Assembly (NCBI RefSeq): GCF_910592395.1
Contig: NC_088324.1
Span: 10,194,953 to 10,258,952, forward strand
Reading direction: 5' to 3'
From: Lineus longissimus
Lineage: Eukaryota > Nemertea > Pilidiophora > Heteronemertea > Lineidae
DNA: 64,000 nt
This document shows, piece after piece, positions 22,172-33,483 of the stretch. Under the pieces are notes generated by a model. That model saw only the letters and a program-made list of their open reading frames with translations. It did no database searches and was not told the DNA's origin. Within the stretch, counting starts at the first letter, position 1, and every line of letters starts with the position of its first letter. The translations under genes and the position numbers were made by a program.

Positions 22172-24529
22172 TCAAGAGTCAGCAGTTTCAGTTACTTCTC
22201 TAATTATTTCCTCAGTAGGTGGAGCCTCCCCGCAGATCTCCCCATACGTTGGAGGAGCACCCCCTGTTGTCATGACAGTGCTGTACGATGGTGGACGAGG
22301 GAGGAATGTGTTAATTTCTATATCATTGGCATTGGTTGTGTCAGTTGTCTGAAAAAGGAGCAGAAGGTTCTTGAAGCATAGTTCGAACACAAATAGACAG
22401 AACATTATTTGGCTAGATCATTGTTTGTCAAGTGACCAAGCACGAGGACACAAAAAATTGGGTCACCAACTGACTAGAGTGAAAACATTCACTGCATTAT
22501 CAGTGCAAGCCAATTATTCATCCTGAATAGGACGTCATTGATAAAACTATTGACCTTAATGGCCTAAAACATCAACAACTCAAATACCAACTTTGCTAAC
22601 AGAAAAACACATCAGCTCATACATAGGGGAGATCAATACAAAATGTAGCTTGGTTAGACCGACGGGCTCATAATCCAGAGGTTGTGGTTTTGGCTCTTAG
22701 AAGGATCACCACTGCATTCTTACCTGATTCACTACAGCATCATTGTAGGATGGAGGTGCCTCATCGACGCACACCCCATATGCAGGAGGAGCGGAAAAAT
22801 TCTGGCCGTCACCCGAGGGAGGCTGTCCAGCAATCAACACCTCACTCTGGGGCGAGGGGTTGGGGTCAGTAGTACTGAAAAGGTTCTGTCGACTTTCAGA
22901 TGACCCTGGAAAGAAACAAAATAGATCTCTGATATAAAAGGCTTATACAGCAATATGGCAAGCTGATTTTCACTTGGGTATGCATGAAAATGATGATTGA
23001 AATCTAATGTGCCCTATTGGCTTGAAGACGACTAAGTAAGTTAATGTCCAAGTATCAAAATGGTGTCAAAACTCAGACAAAATTGATGTCACATCAATGC
23101 AGTATCCAGGCATGAGTGACAGTCAGCGCCATGTAGCGCCATCAATTAACTATCACCACATTCAAATATGTATACTTACGGACTGTAATAAACAATGAGG
23201 GTCCTCTTCTATTGCTACGATTAGTTGCATTCAGTGTGCCAGGGGCTCTCAAAGGATGAGGCAGACGGTTTCCTCGGGCCTGATGAGAACGATGTCGGCA
23301 GGTTAGTGAAAGCAACGACACAAGACACGTTAATCCGATGACACCACCAACTGGAAGCGCCCACCAGAGAGGGCTGATATGGATATCTGCATCTTCAACC
23401 TCATCACTTTGACTGTCATCATCAGCACTATCCGATTCTTTTGAGTTTTGATCATGGAGCCATTTCGGCACCTCCATGTTTGGCCATTTAAATTTGTGCA
23501 TGTCCTTTATCCGTTGTGTCATTTCTTGCAAGCGACGTATTTCCTCCCAGTCATTGGTTGGGTAAGGAACGACAGGTGCCACAGTTCTGAACATACTATC
23601 ATCCCAGTTAATATCTGGTTGCTTGTTTGGGTTGAAAACATCTGAACGACTCCATGGCGGTCTGGTTGGATAATCATTCGACCAATCATAATCGTTCAAA
23701 TCTTTCCAAGGAGGATTGTTTGTCAATCCCCGGCCTAATGAAGTCATGGTGGGAAAAGAGTCAGTTTCATGAATGGCGCCATTGGTCATCGGTGCCAAAG
23801 TTGTACTTTTTGATACTGCCGACAACCTTGCGCGTTCACGATCGCGAAACATCTTTGTTTTCCGAAAATACTCTCTTAACCAGTCCATGCCATCATTTTT
23901 GGGGCCTCCAGGCATCCTGGGAAAATCAGTCTGTGATGGGAACATTCTCTCTTTTGAGTTTGGATTGGAAGTGGTGCTTTCTGTTTTGCCTTCAGGCAAA
24001 ACTGACATCCCTGAATCAAACGTTCCACCTGGCCCCGATGACTGTGTGGGCTTCATGTGGCAGGTACCTGGAGGAAAATATGGAAAAAGATGCGATTGAG
24101 AAGGTGATTTTGAAGACACTTTCTCAGATCTCAGAGTAGATCTCCTGTGAAAATTCCATAATTTCAGTTCTACCATTCCCGTATTGTTCAAGTACAGCAT
24201 AGCACTCCTCATCTGAAAACAGTTTCTGATAAGTGAACATTATTCTTGGAATCACTTGCATTGGGAAGTTTAGGTGCTCCAAGGCATTTGCAACTCACCG
24301 ACAACTGTTTCACTGCAATACAAGTACTGTCTATTCTAATGATAATGACAATGTTTGCATTCAACAGCTTGAGTTCTACATCGGATGTGACGACTATATT
24401 TTGAGGTGTGTGCTTCATGGACAGATCTTATGGATTCAGGAAAACGAGTGACAACTCTATTTTTATAGAGAAGTACATACCAGACAAGAGAATGCATGCT
24501 ATCAGCCAACTTTGCCAGGAGCCCAGCAT
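22172..24529 (-). CDS. Type I membrane protein with four cytoplasmic PPxY motifs
   Basis: Five exons join in phase to 522 residues: 24481-24529, 24299-24426, 23180-24212, 22724-22905 and 22172-22348. The first encodes a signal peptide (MLGSWQSWLIACILLSG). Residues 60-110 contain SAMLYLNNTGMVELKLW. The extracellular part is otherwise low complexity, rich in Asp, Pro and Ser, with WPNMEVPKWLHDQN before an acidic segment. One membrane span (PLWWALPVGGVIGLTCLVSL) lies near residues 340-364, followed by Arg-rich residues, as expected for an inside-facing stop-transfer. The tail carries APPAY, APPSY, RPPSY and APPTY, the PPxY ligand of NEDD4-type WW domains, so ubiquitin-dependent trafficking is a reasonable inference. 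I do not recognise the family. Confidence 0.7.
22640..22712 (+). repeat. tRNA-Met-like relic (possible SINE head)
   Basis: TGTAGCTTGGTTAGA resembles an A box, GGGCTCATAATCC resembles a Met anticodon arm with a CAT anticodon, and GGTTGTGGTTTTGG resembles a degraded B box. It lies in the last intron of the PPxY gene. The arms do not pair well enough for a working tRNA. Confidence 0.35.
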
Positions 24530-26017
24530 GATTGACAGCCGATATATCTGAAAACAGGAAAAACACTCTATTTAACTACATGTAGTATAAATTTAAGCTA
24601 AGTTTTAGTGACACTGGACTGGCAGTATTCAAAAGTATTAGCAAGTATGCATTACATACTTTGTGTTAGTAAATAACAACCTATCTAGGCTCTAACCAGT
24701 CGGGCAGGAAACCCCGAATGGCAAGTCACAAGTTGTTGCCAGAACCAGTATTTTGCCTGGACACCTGTTCCTGTCCTTGTTGTTTTATTTCAACGGTATG
24801 ATTTCAACAGCACAGCTAGAATAGATCATACTATTTCTGTGAAACTCAGGGGAAGGGGATGGGCTTTTGCCCTCCACAGTAGAATTCTGGCCAACTTCCT
24901 GTGTTTTAGCGGCCCGTCTTGGCATCTGAAAAAGAGCACCCACAACCCCTATATTATGCATGCCTGCCATGCATACATGACTGACATGCAATGAATGATA
25001 AAGTTAGGCAATTAATTTCATATCATGATTTTGTTTACTTTACACTTTCGTGGAGAATCAGCTGAAATAATTTTGACATCATTCGGATGCCAGAGTGTTC
25101 TTTATCAAGAATAATACTTGCCTTTTCTTGACTTGACGAAGAAATACGGGAAATAAGTGTTTTTGAGGAGTGTTTTTTCCCCCACCTCCTTGTTGCTGAA
25201 ATCGGAAAATACCTTTCTAGACTTTTGAATGACGTCACGATAGGGCTCACGATACGGGGAATTCTTGCTCTTCCATAGTTCAAATTTACTCCCTTTGTAA
25301 CAACAACAAAAATGTAGTCATTGTCTTTATGAAAAATATTGACAGATTTTTGTTTCATGCAAAATTGCTAAATCTGTTAGGACTAATTGGTATGAATAAT
25401 TGGAGTATACACTTTTTCTGTATTTATAACACTGGAACATTAAACCAACTTATGTGTGAGGAAGTGATAAAAATACAACAGCAAACACGATGTAAATACG
25501 CGAGCTCGTGGTTGCCTTTAAAAAAAGGCCATTTCACCGAATCTGTCAGTAAATAACTCTTTTTCCCAGCCTTGGCGATCGCAAAGAATTCATATAGCTG
25601 CTAAAAACTCTCTACTCAAATGCATAGCATTGCTAGAACCCTTTAATTCTAGAAAAATGTGTTTTAATTTTGCGTACAATATACTTCCTCAATCAGATAT
25701 GGGGCGCCGTATGTGACAAAATTGTGACAGTTTCAAAGCACCGATTTGTGGCTGTCAAAGCACTTGGTAAGGGTTTGAGGCATATGGTCAGTTAGGTGGC
25801 TAATTGAAGACCACTGATAATAGTGCAGGAACCTCGTTGCCTAGTGGTCAACAGCACTGACTACAACGCCATAGCCAGGCCCGGCCTGGTTGCAATTTGA
25901 TCCCGGGGGCGCGGGAGGACCCAGCCCCAGGATTGTGTGCAGTTCTGGTTGAACCGGAGTCGTCTTCAAGGAACTAAAGTTCCTGGCATTTCACAGCATG
26001 TCTGATTTGTTAATAAA
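24530..26017. other. Intergenic region between the PPxY gene and the Tudor-Schlafen gene
   Basis: The two genes diverge here. A small minus-strand frame (24788-24926, starting MPRRAAKTQEVGQN after an acceptor-like CTTTTTCAG) could be a 5' exon or micro-ORF. Another open frame at 25120-25358 ends near a GCAAGT. Neither is convincing. GGGGCGCCGTATGTGACA at 25701-25718 resembles the GCGCCATTTGTGA string of two other divergent promoters in this window. A SINE-like sequence lies at 25830-25960. Confidence 0.4.
25830..25960 (+). mobile_element. tRNA-derived SINE-like sequence
   Basis: CCTAGTGGTCAACAGCACTG matches an A-box arm and GGTTGCAATTTGATCC matches a B box at tRNA spacing, followed by a GC-rich body (CCCGGGGGCGCGGGAGG). 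This is the usual head of a tRNA-derived SINE. No tail or target duplication was defined. Confidence 0.45.
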
Positions 26018-26201
26018 TACAGTAGAACCTCTGACTATTAAGGACACCCTCGGGACTGACAAGTGCTGTCCTTAATAGAGAAGTGTCCTGATTAGAGAGG
26101 TCAAATTGAATGGAAACAACCAATTTGGGAACAAAACTAGTGTCCTTACTAGAGAGGTTATTCTTAATAGAGAGGTGTTTGCTAACAGAGGTTCCATTGT
26201 A
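26018..26201. mobile_element. MITE-like element, copy 1
   Basis: The ends TACAGTAGAACCTCT and AGAGGTTCCATTGTA are inverted repeats matching at 13 of 15 bases, with TA at both ends as in Tc1/mariner-type insertions. The body repeats TTAATAGAGAGGTGT-like phrases. A related, more decayed copy lies at 42998-43165. Confidence 0.65.
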
Positions 26202-26517
26202 TGTCAAGTATCTTTAATACTATCTTTTATGCAGGCCTATATATTTTAGCCACCTCAAATGCCACCTATTGTACTCACTACTAGTAACTTGTTCTGAAGG
26301 TCGATGACATTGCCTTATCCTTGGCTCAATTTTTGAAAAATTATTTGCCCAAATTTACCGCTGTTCGCCTGAAGCCCCTACAGTGTAATGGAGACCAGAT
26401 GTCCTGTGAATTCATTCATTGTAGTGACAGTTCATTTTCATCGTAGCTCTTTGATATTTGTAATAAATTTTAACTCTTTTTTTCAGATTTAGGAGCCCAT
26501 AGGAACTTGTCGTAAAA

Positions 26518-29500
26518 ATGGCTGCTGAAATAAAGCACTTGATTGGACAACTTGAAATTCTTACCGATGAAGAACGTGCCTGTCATGTCACGCGAGAGAT
26601 AGTGCAGTTTATAAAATCACGCCCCGGAGACAAAGTAGACCTAACTGACAAATCGATCAAAAATTGTGCAAAATTGCTCCGTTTGACTGTCAATAACAAA
26701 CTGCGTTGCTTGATATTTTCTGTTCTTGGGGCCTGCTGTTCCGATACTGACACCATGAAACGTTACCTGCGGACAGATATTCATCAACCTTTGATGAGGA
26801 CCTTACAGCATCTTATCAAGACTCCATGGGGACAGCGTGGGTCAAACACAAAGTGTCAAGAGGAACTCCTGCTGGATCAAGCATTAACTCTGTTGCATAA
26901 ATTAGTATCAGTTATGGAAGTTAGCAAAGACCCGGGGCCAATGGAAGAATTGATCAAAGATGGCGTAATAAATCGTTTAATGGACCTCCTTGATGATAAT
27001 AATTCTCCGCTGTTACAATATTCGGAGGCTGCAAGACTGCGTCTTGAGGAATTAATATTGCGGAAGCATCTTGTTGGTCAGATAATGGCGTGGGATGAGA
27101 AAGACGTTGTGGAGTTCTGTGAGAAGTTTGTAAGAGGCAGCACGAAACTGTCCTTGTCGTGTTGCAAAAGTGGCAAGCAAATGACTCACTTATATGACAC
27201 GACATGTGCTGATGTTGACTTGGATGTCCAAAAGGAGCATATAGATTCTGGGGTAGTTTGGCACATGACGCATGCAGACATTTTTGAGAAGGCTGAAGAG
27301 GAGGGTACAGGGGATGCCCAGAAACTATCTGATGCTTCCATAGAGCAAAAGGAGTGGATAGATGTGTACCCAGTATATGTGGAGGATGGAGGACATTTCT
27401 GGGCACATATTGGAGGACCGAACACCCTGACAAAAGTCGATACTATACAGACTAAATTAGCCACTTTACCAGCAAGCTGTCGAGAATATCTTCGAAAAGA
27501 ACCCCCAGTCGGTAGTTTTGTGTGTGCTGTTTATACCGGTAATGACTATTGTGATGGACCTCTCTACTTTCGCGGGATTGTTCTAGAAGTGAATGGGGAG
27601 ATTGCCAACGTCTTTGCTCTCGATTATGGATTTCGTTACGAGGTGGCATTCCGGGAGCTGTGTTATCTCTCAGGAAAGATGAATCTTGGGGGAGTTCCAC
27701 CACAGGCCACACTCTGTTCTCTCCAAGGTATGGTCATACGTGTATTACCAACCTTTATCTGAAATTATAGGATTTCGATATTCTAAAGCATTACTATCTT
27801 GGGTAGTCAGATGACAACTTTCATGATCTGTGTTGAAAATGCACACCCTTGAAGTTGGACTGTAATCTCCGGCCACAATATCAATGAGAATCAAGGTCTT
27901 GCTGTAATTATAAAATTAAGACTGCACTGCTACCTTTATTATAAAAAAACTCTTTAGGACCTTTATTTATTGAGAATGCATCTTGTTCTTCATACATGTA
28001 AGTGAAAATGTCTTCTGTCTTGTTTCAGAAGTTCAACCTTGCCCTGTCAGCAGTCAGTGTTTGAAGAGCATCCTTGCTATACTCTGTTACATTCTGGCCT
28101 TTCAACCTTCAGGTAAGTTCCAGAAGGGGTCATTTCCCAAGAGTGCTGCTTGTTTGATTACACTTTACTCAAGACCCCCTTCCTCCCCCAAAAGAGTACG
28201 GTATAAGATGTTGAAATATACATCTGCATTTTCTCTTAAATTCTGAAGTGTACAGACAGCAACGCCCTCCCCGAACGTACCCTTTGTACTCTTGAGACAA
28301 TAATGTTGAAAATGTTGGACCAACCCTATGGAAAGCAGCTCAGTCACCCAGCGCGTAGCCCTGTTGCGAATGTGAACCAAGCAATGTTGTCATGAGTTCT
28401 GGTTACATGAGACAGATCATGAGCAGTTGGGTGAACATGCTTATCCTTATCAGTTTTTGTCAACTTCTTCGCCAACGTCAACACTTGCCGTCTGGCATTG
28501 TGCAAGATGTGCTTCAGGAACTTGGCCCAGTCTGTGATCTGATTTTCATATTCCTCTCTTTTTCAGTGCAGCCCTTTGTCCCCAAGGGTGGTCTCCAGGT
28601 TTTGTACGGTTTATGCTCTGCACCTGATCTCTCCATTAGCTGTATGGCGATCGCCGCCGTGTCGAATATTTCGATACTCTTCCACATGCGCAAAAAGATT
28701 GCCACAACAACATTTCTGCACCTATTCATCAGTAAGTTTGTCAGTCTCTCTGTACTTCTTTTCAACCAAAGTTCTACAAAGTTCTTCAGACTTAGAAATC
28801 AGTCTCCATGAATAGGGTGCCGCCAAGAGGAAGAAAAAAATAAATGATATAATGGTGTTCTTTTATTCGGTGCCTTTTGCTGCCCTGCCTTTTCATATTT
28901 CTAGCTGAAAGCCCTGTGTCTCTTTTGACTTCCAGAAAGATGTGCCCACATTGACCCAAGGTCCCCAGATCGCATGCAAATACAGCTTCTGCTGACAACT
29001 TTAGGGGCAGTAAAGAACTTGCTGTTCTACTGCTTGGAGGCTCGACATAAGTTCATCAAGCAGGGAGGTATGTTTCAGAAGAATAGATCTTGTTCAAGCT
29101 TATTCCAAGCTGACTGTCATGTTTGCTAACTACTGAGATCTGACCTGTGTTCTCCCATGTCTGACGTCAACGAAATGGCCACCGTCCTGCCATCAGCTCT
29201 GTTCGTGATGTGACGTCTTAGCCGACCCGGTGAATCACTTTGATGATAGTGCATTGGTCATAATGATGTTTCACAATGACATGCCAAAACTAAAACGTAC
29301 ATGTAAATCTGCAGGTGTTGAAGTGGTGATGGCAATCGCCAAGAAAGCCGACAGTAAGAATATCAAGAGCGGTGCTGCAGCTGTAATGAAGGTGCTGGTT
29401 GGCAGCAGTGTTTATGAAGAGAACCCTGTGGAGGAGGAAGAGACGGTCATGTCGGCGTAAGTTGGCCATGGACCAAACAACAGTAGATAACAATATCTTG

Positions 29501-32500
29501 TTTACATGGCTACTGTCCTACAACAGCAACCGTACATTTTAGCAATCTGTTTTGTGCTGAAGATTGGCAGCTGGTATTGCATTTCAAGCGGAAGCTTGAA
29601 ACTTTTTAAATTGGTATATTTTGGAAGCTGTCTTAAATGAAACCAAGATTTAGATGTACCACACCAAAAAAGATTCCAATTAGCTTGATGTACATGTAGC
29701 TGCAAAATTTTCAAAACGCCTGGGAATATTTTTAACTTTATAGTATTATTTTATTATTCATAGACCTGTAGCTCAGAAACCAGTGGAAATCAAGCCAGAA
29801 ATGCCATCAGATGACGGAAGGGTATCGAGAGATTTCCATCGGCGGTACAGCTCGGATAGGAACAGGAGTCGATCACGTCCCTCCCTTGGGCGTGAGGCAT
29901 CGCTTGGTAGAGACAGGCTGAGAGAAAAGGTAATGAGTAATGCATATATGATGGGTTAGGGGATTCAACAGTTTAAAAAAAGGTTTGAATGCGGTCAGTC
30001 TCTCAGCTGACTGTAGCCATTTTACAGCATTATCCTTGGTCATATGACCCATATGCACTCCCTAAGTCAATTTCTTGCCAATTTCAAAATCTTTTTAAAG
30101 AGATTTCACTCTATTTAGTTTTCGTTCTTCGAACCTTTCAGCGTAACTGCTCCAGCGATGAAGAGGAGATTTTAAATAGATCTGATGGATGGGGTGCAGC
30201 ATCTGGAGAAGAGACAGATGGTGAGATGATCATCAGCTCCCAACCAGGCACACTTGCTGCTAATGGTAAATAATTGATAAACGCCTACAGATAGTTGACA
30301 AGAGTTGTCTGGCACACCTTTCTGTTACGTCCTGTAGACCAGGTAGGCCTAGGATATAGGGGGGATATATATCAGGGGAATGGATACTGTCATCTGGCTC
30401 GCTTCAATCTGTGTATTGTTATCATTCTTATTCTTCAGTGTGTGGAAAAATCTTTCTACATGGCATAAATTCCTTAAAGACTCGAGGTTTACTGTACTGG
30501 ATTATTAGTTTCATTTGAAAATTCTGTCCTGTCAATTTTCAGTGAAACTGCAAGTAGATGTTATCCCTGTCGATGCAGCTCTGATGGACATTGGCAACAT
30601 CCTCTACTACATTCATGGTAAGTCCATTCCTGATTGAAATTTTGTGTAAGTTGGAAGGCCTGCCTGAATAAACATGATTCTCATCAAGTTGAGAAGCTGA
30701 TTCTCCAGGGTGATAATGGAGTGATTTGTCCTTATTCATGTTATTGTTCATTACTACTTATTTCAGAAAGGATGGTTAAGTTCAGTAATGACGAAACCCA
30801 TGAGATAAGACCAACCCTATCGACTGAAAAAGCATCAGCGGACGCCATCCAGAGGATTATGTGCTCATTTCTCAACAATGGTGAGTGTAAATGTACCACA
30901 AGCTTGTTGGTTGTCGAATTGTACACTTTGAGTGCTGGGCTCTGGGATCCATCCAATGATTTTGGGGGGCAGTCACGGTAGAAGTGACGTTAGAATTGAC
31001 TAAACTATATCTGAATGTATTGGATCAGGATCCGGACTGGTTTAAACGATATGATATGTCTGATGGTCATGTCGTCATGTTTAGTCTGACTTTTGTGTCG
31101 GTTTCCTTGTGATTGTTGAAGCAGACGGAGATCGGTGAAACTAGAGTATCTTCTTGTTTGACCTTATCATTTTCTTCTTAGGAAAAGGTGGCAGCATCTT
31201 CTTTGGTGTTGGAAGGAACCGGGAGGTGTTTGGGATGAGATTGACACGAGTCCAGAAGGACGAGTTCCGCCTCGGCATTGACAGACTAATGGAGCGATTC
31301 CTCCCAGTCGTCTCCCACAGAATATGCAGCGACATCACTTATTCGCCGGTGGTTGACACTATTGGTCACGAAGATGCTATGACAAGGAAGCAGATACCAA
31401 ACTTATATGTCATTGGTGAGGACATTTAAAGGGAGATTATAGGCAGGAGCTAGGTGGAACAGAATAGATATAACTTACTCAAGCAGCGGATGGATGTCGC
31501 CACTGTCTCACTGTACATGGGCACTGTTCACAATTGTACATTTACATCAAACATTTTTATCACCAGACCATGTTCCTTTACTGTACATGCACTTGATATA
31601 CATGTAGGTATAATAATTGTACCAAAGCATTAGAAAGTAACTTACTGTTTTATTGTATTATACAACACACGTAGGTATGTACAGTATTTGGAACAGCCAC
31701 TCAGCGCAGTTGATTTTAACCCTCTTTCTCAGGGGTTTGTGCATGATGTAGGAGTGAAAAAGCATGTATGTATCTCAAGATGTACAAAACACTGATACAA
31801 GTATGTTACAGCTGATTAGGTTAAGTAGGGGTCCGATGCCAATACGCCCAGTCAGAATTGTGTGTGTGGATATTTCATACACAAGGGTACACTACATGTA
31901 CTTCTACTAAGACCTGTAATGGTGGCAGTCATTGTAAAGTGCTTTGAGACAGGCCCTGTGTAAATTCTATATCAATGCTAACATAATCAACATTAAACCT
32001 CGGCCTGGCACTCCCCTTAACCAGGAGGTCTCTGTGGCCTCGCACATCACAAAACATGTCCGGTTTTCTTTCCATCTTTCCTGCTCAATATAATTTCAGA
32101 GATCAGGCTTGAGAAGCAGACATCTACAGTGTATACTCTCGCAAATGGGAAGTGCTACTTCAGATACGGACCGAACACAGTGCAAGTCTCTACACAGGTT
32201 AGTATCATTAAGAAATTAGGCGTCACTAAAATTCTGTGAAAGCATAGATCAATGAAACTGTTTGTGCCTTTGAAGGAACAGAACAAGTTAAGCTGTAGGA
32301 GTATTGGCCATTTGTGTACTAATGGGAATAACATGGGTGTTCTGCGATGTTGGCCAACAATGAATTGAATTACTAAATTATTTTCAGGAAATTCGCCAAC
32401 GGGCCATTCTGCAGGAAGAGGCCCGCCATCGAGATGAGATCACCATGCTGAGGAGAGAACTTCATTCGTTGAGAAAGATGAGAGGAGAACACTCGGAACT

Positions 32501-32510
32501 CGAGAAATGA
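26518..32510 (+). CDS. Armadillo-like + Tudor + Schlafen (AlbA_2) domain protein, candidate piRNA-pathway factor
   Basis: Twelve exons join in phase to 888 residues: 26518-27727, 28029-28112, 28567-28731, 28936-29067, 29315-29456, 29764-29929, 30142-30265, 30543-30617, 30767-30880, 31182-31415, 32100-32197 and 32388-32510. Residues 1-230 are helical, armadillo-like (LLDQALTLLHKLVSVMEV). A Tudor domain spans about 278-385 (VYVEDGGHFWAHIGG, then GIVLEVNGEIANVFALDYGF). More armadillo-like helices follow (VQPFVPKGGLQVLYGLC to about 575), then an Arg/Ser-rich linker. Residues 680-830 match the Schlafen-type AlbA_2 fold: IMCSFLNNGKGGSIFFGVG, then GMRLTRVQKDEF. The C-terminus is a charged coiled coil. 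Tudor domains bind methylarginine on PIWI proteins; Schlafen-like domains can be endoribonucleases. I infer a germline small-RNA role. Confidence 0.85.
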
Positions 32511-33483
32511 GAGGCTGTGGTGCTTGCAAAAACACAATTTGTTTTTCCAGTATTGTCAAGACATGCCATGGAGTGCTGCATGACCATGGGCGAATGGCCA
32601 GTATGCAGCTTTATCTTGTTCAGTTTCAGTTATCAGGCTCACTCTGCCAAAAGTGCTACTATTTCATGTACATGTTTGCTGTGTAGAATCATTGTGAACA
32701 AAAGAATATTGTATGAACACTCCTGTGCTCATTTTCAAAGGTAGCTTACTAATAAATGTTTGGTATCTAAATTTTTAAGGAAGATCAGGTGTAAACTCAT
32801 TCATTTCCTATGCATAAACATTTCAAAGGTTGTGACTATATCTTCAAACAGTATGGTCAAGACAGATAGCATCTTCACATGGTCAATTCTGATACTGCCC
32901 TGGTGTGACCTGACTCTTGTTCTGTCCTCTCAACTTCTAGCTGCATATAGGACAGTTACCTGACTTGACCATGGTCAACTCCCAGGTCAACTCCGATAAC
33001 GGTCCTCAGCATGGCCAGGCACTAGTTCCTTGTGGCTCTGGGGACAGGGACATGCCTGACTAAAATGAAGGTTTCATTATGGTTGACACTGATACTGTCT
33101 ACAGTGTGGCCATGCACTGGTTCTGTCCACTCAACTTCTTGCTGCACTGAGGACAGTGACGTGACAAGTGTATACCAAGGCCCAAGTCACAGCCTTGTAT
33201 AAACTATTGATGTAGATTGTCTGTACTACCAGTGAGCTAATATGGACACTTTAGCACTTTATGGTGAATGAAAACTCCCAACAGAGGACAGTCCCCTAAC
33301 AATGAGGTGAAGGAGTGTAACCTTGTATGTCAACCCACCCATCACAAACACAGCTAAAAACGACAATGTCACACCCAATTAGATGAGAGCACCACACCTA
33401 CATAGATGACAAAATCCCCAGCACCAACAAAAGGTGGATCTGTACAGATGACCCATTTAGAATACATGATCAAACCCATAGAG
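32511..33483. other. 3' flank of the Tudor-Schlafen gene with a diverged 200-bp duplication
   Basis: The 3' untranslated region probably ends near the AATAAATG at 32751. Segments near 32880-32975 and 33075-33165 share CTGATACTG, TTCTGTCC-CTCAACTTCT and GCTGCA-(T/C)...GGACAGT, so they are diverged direct repeats. No coding sequence was recognised. Confidence 0.5.

Noticed and set aside
23654-24139. 161-aa plus-strand ORF
   Set aside because: Antisense to the large exon of the PPxY membrane protein and lacks exon-like boundaries.
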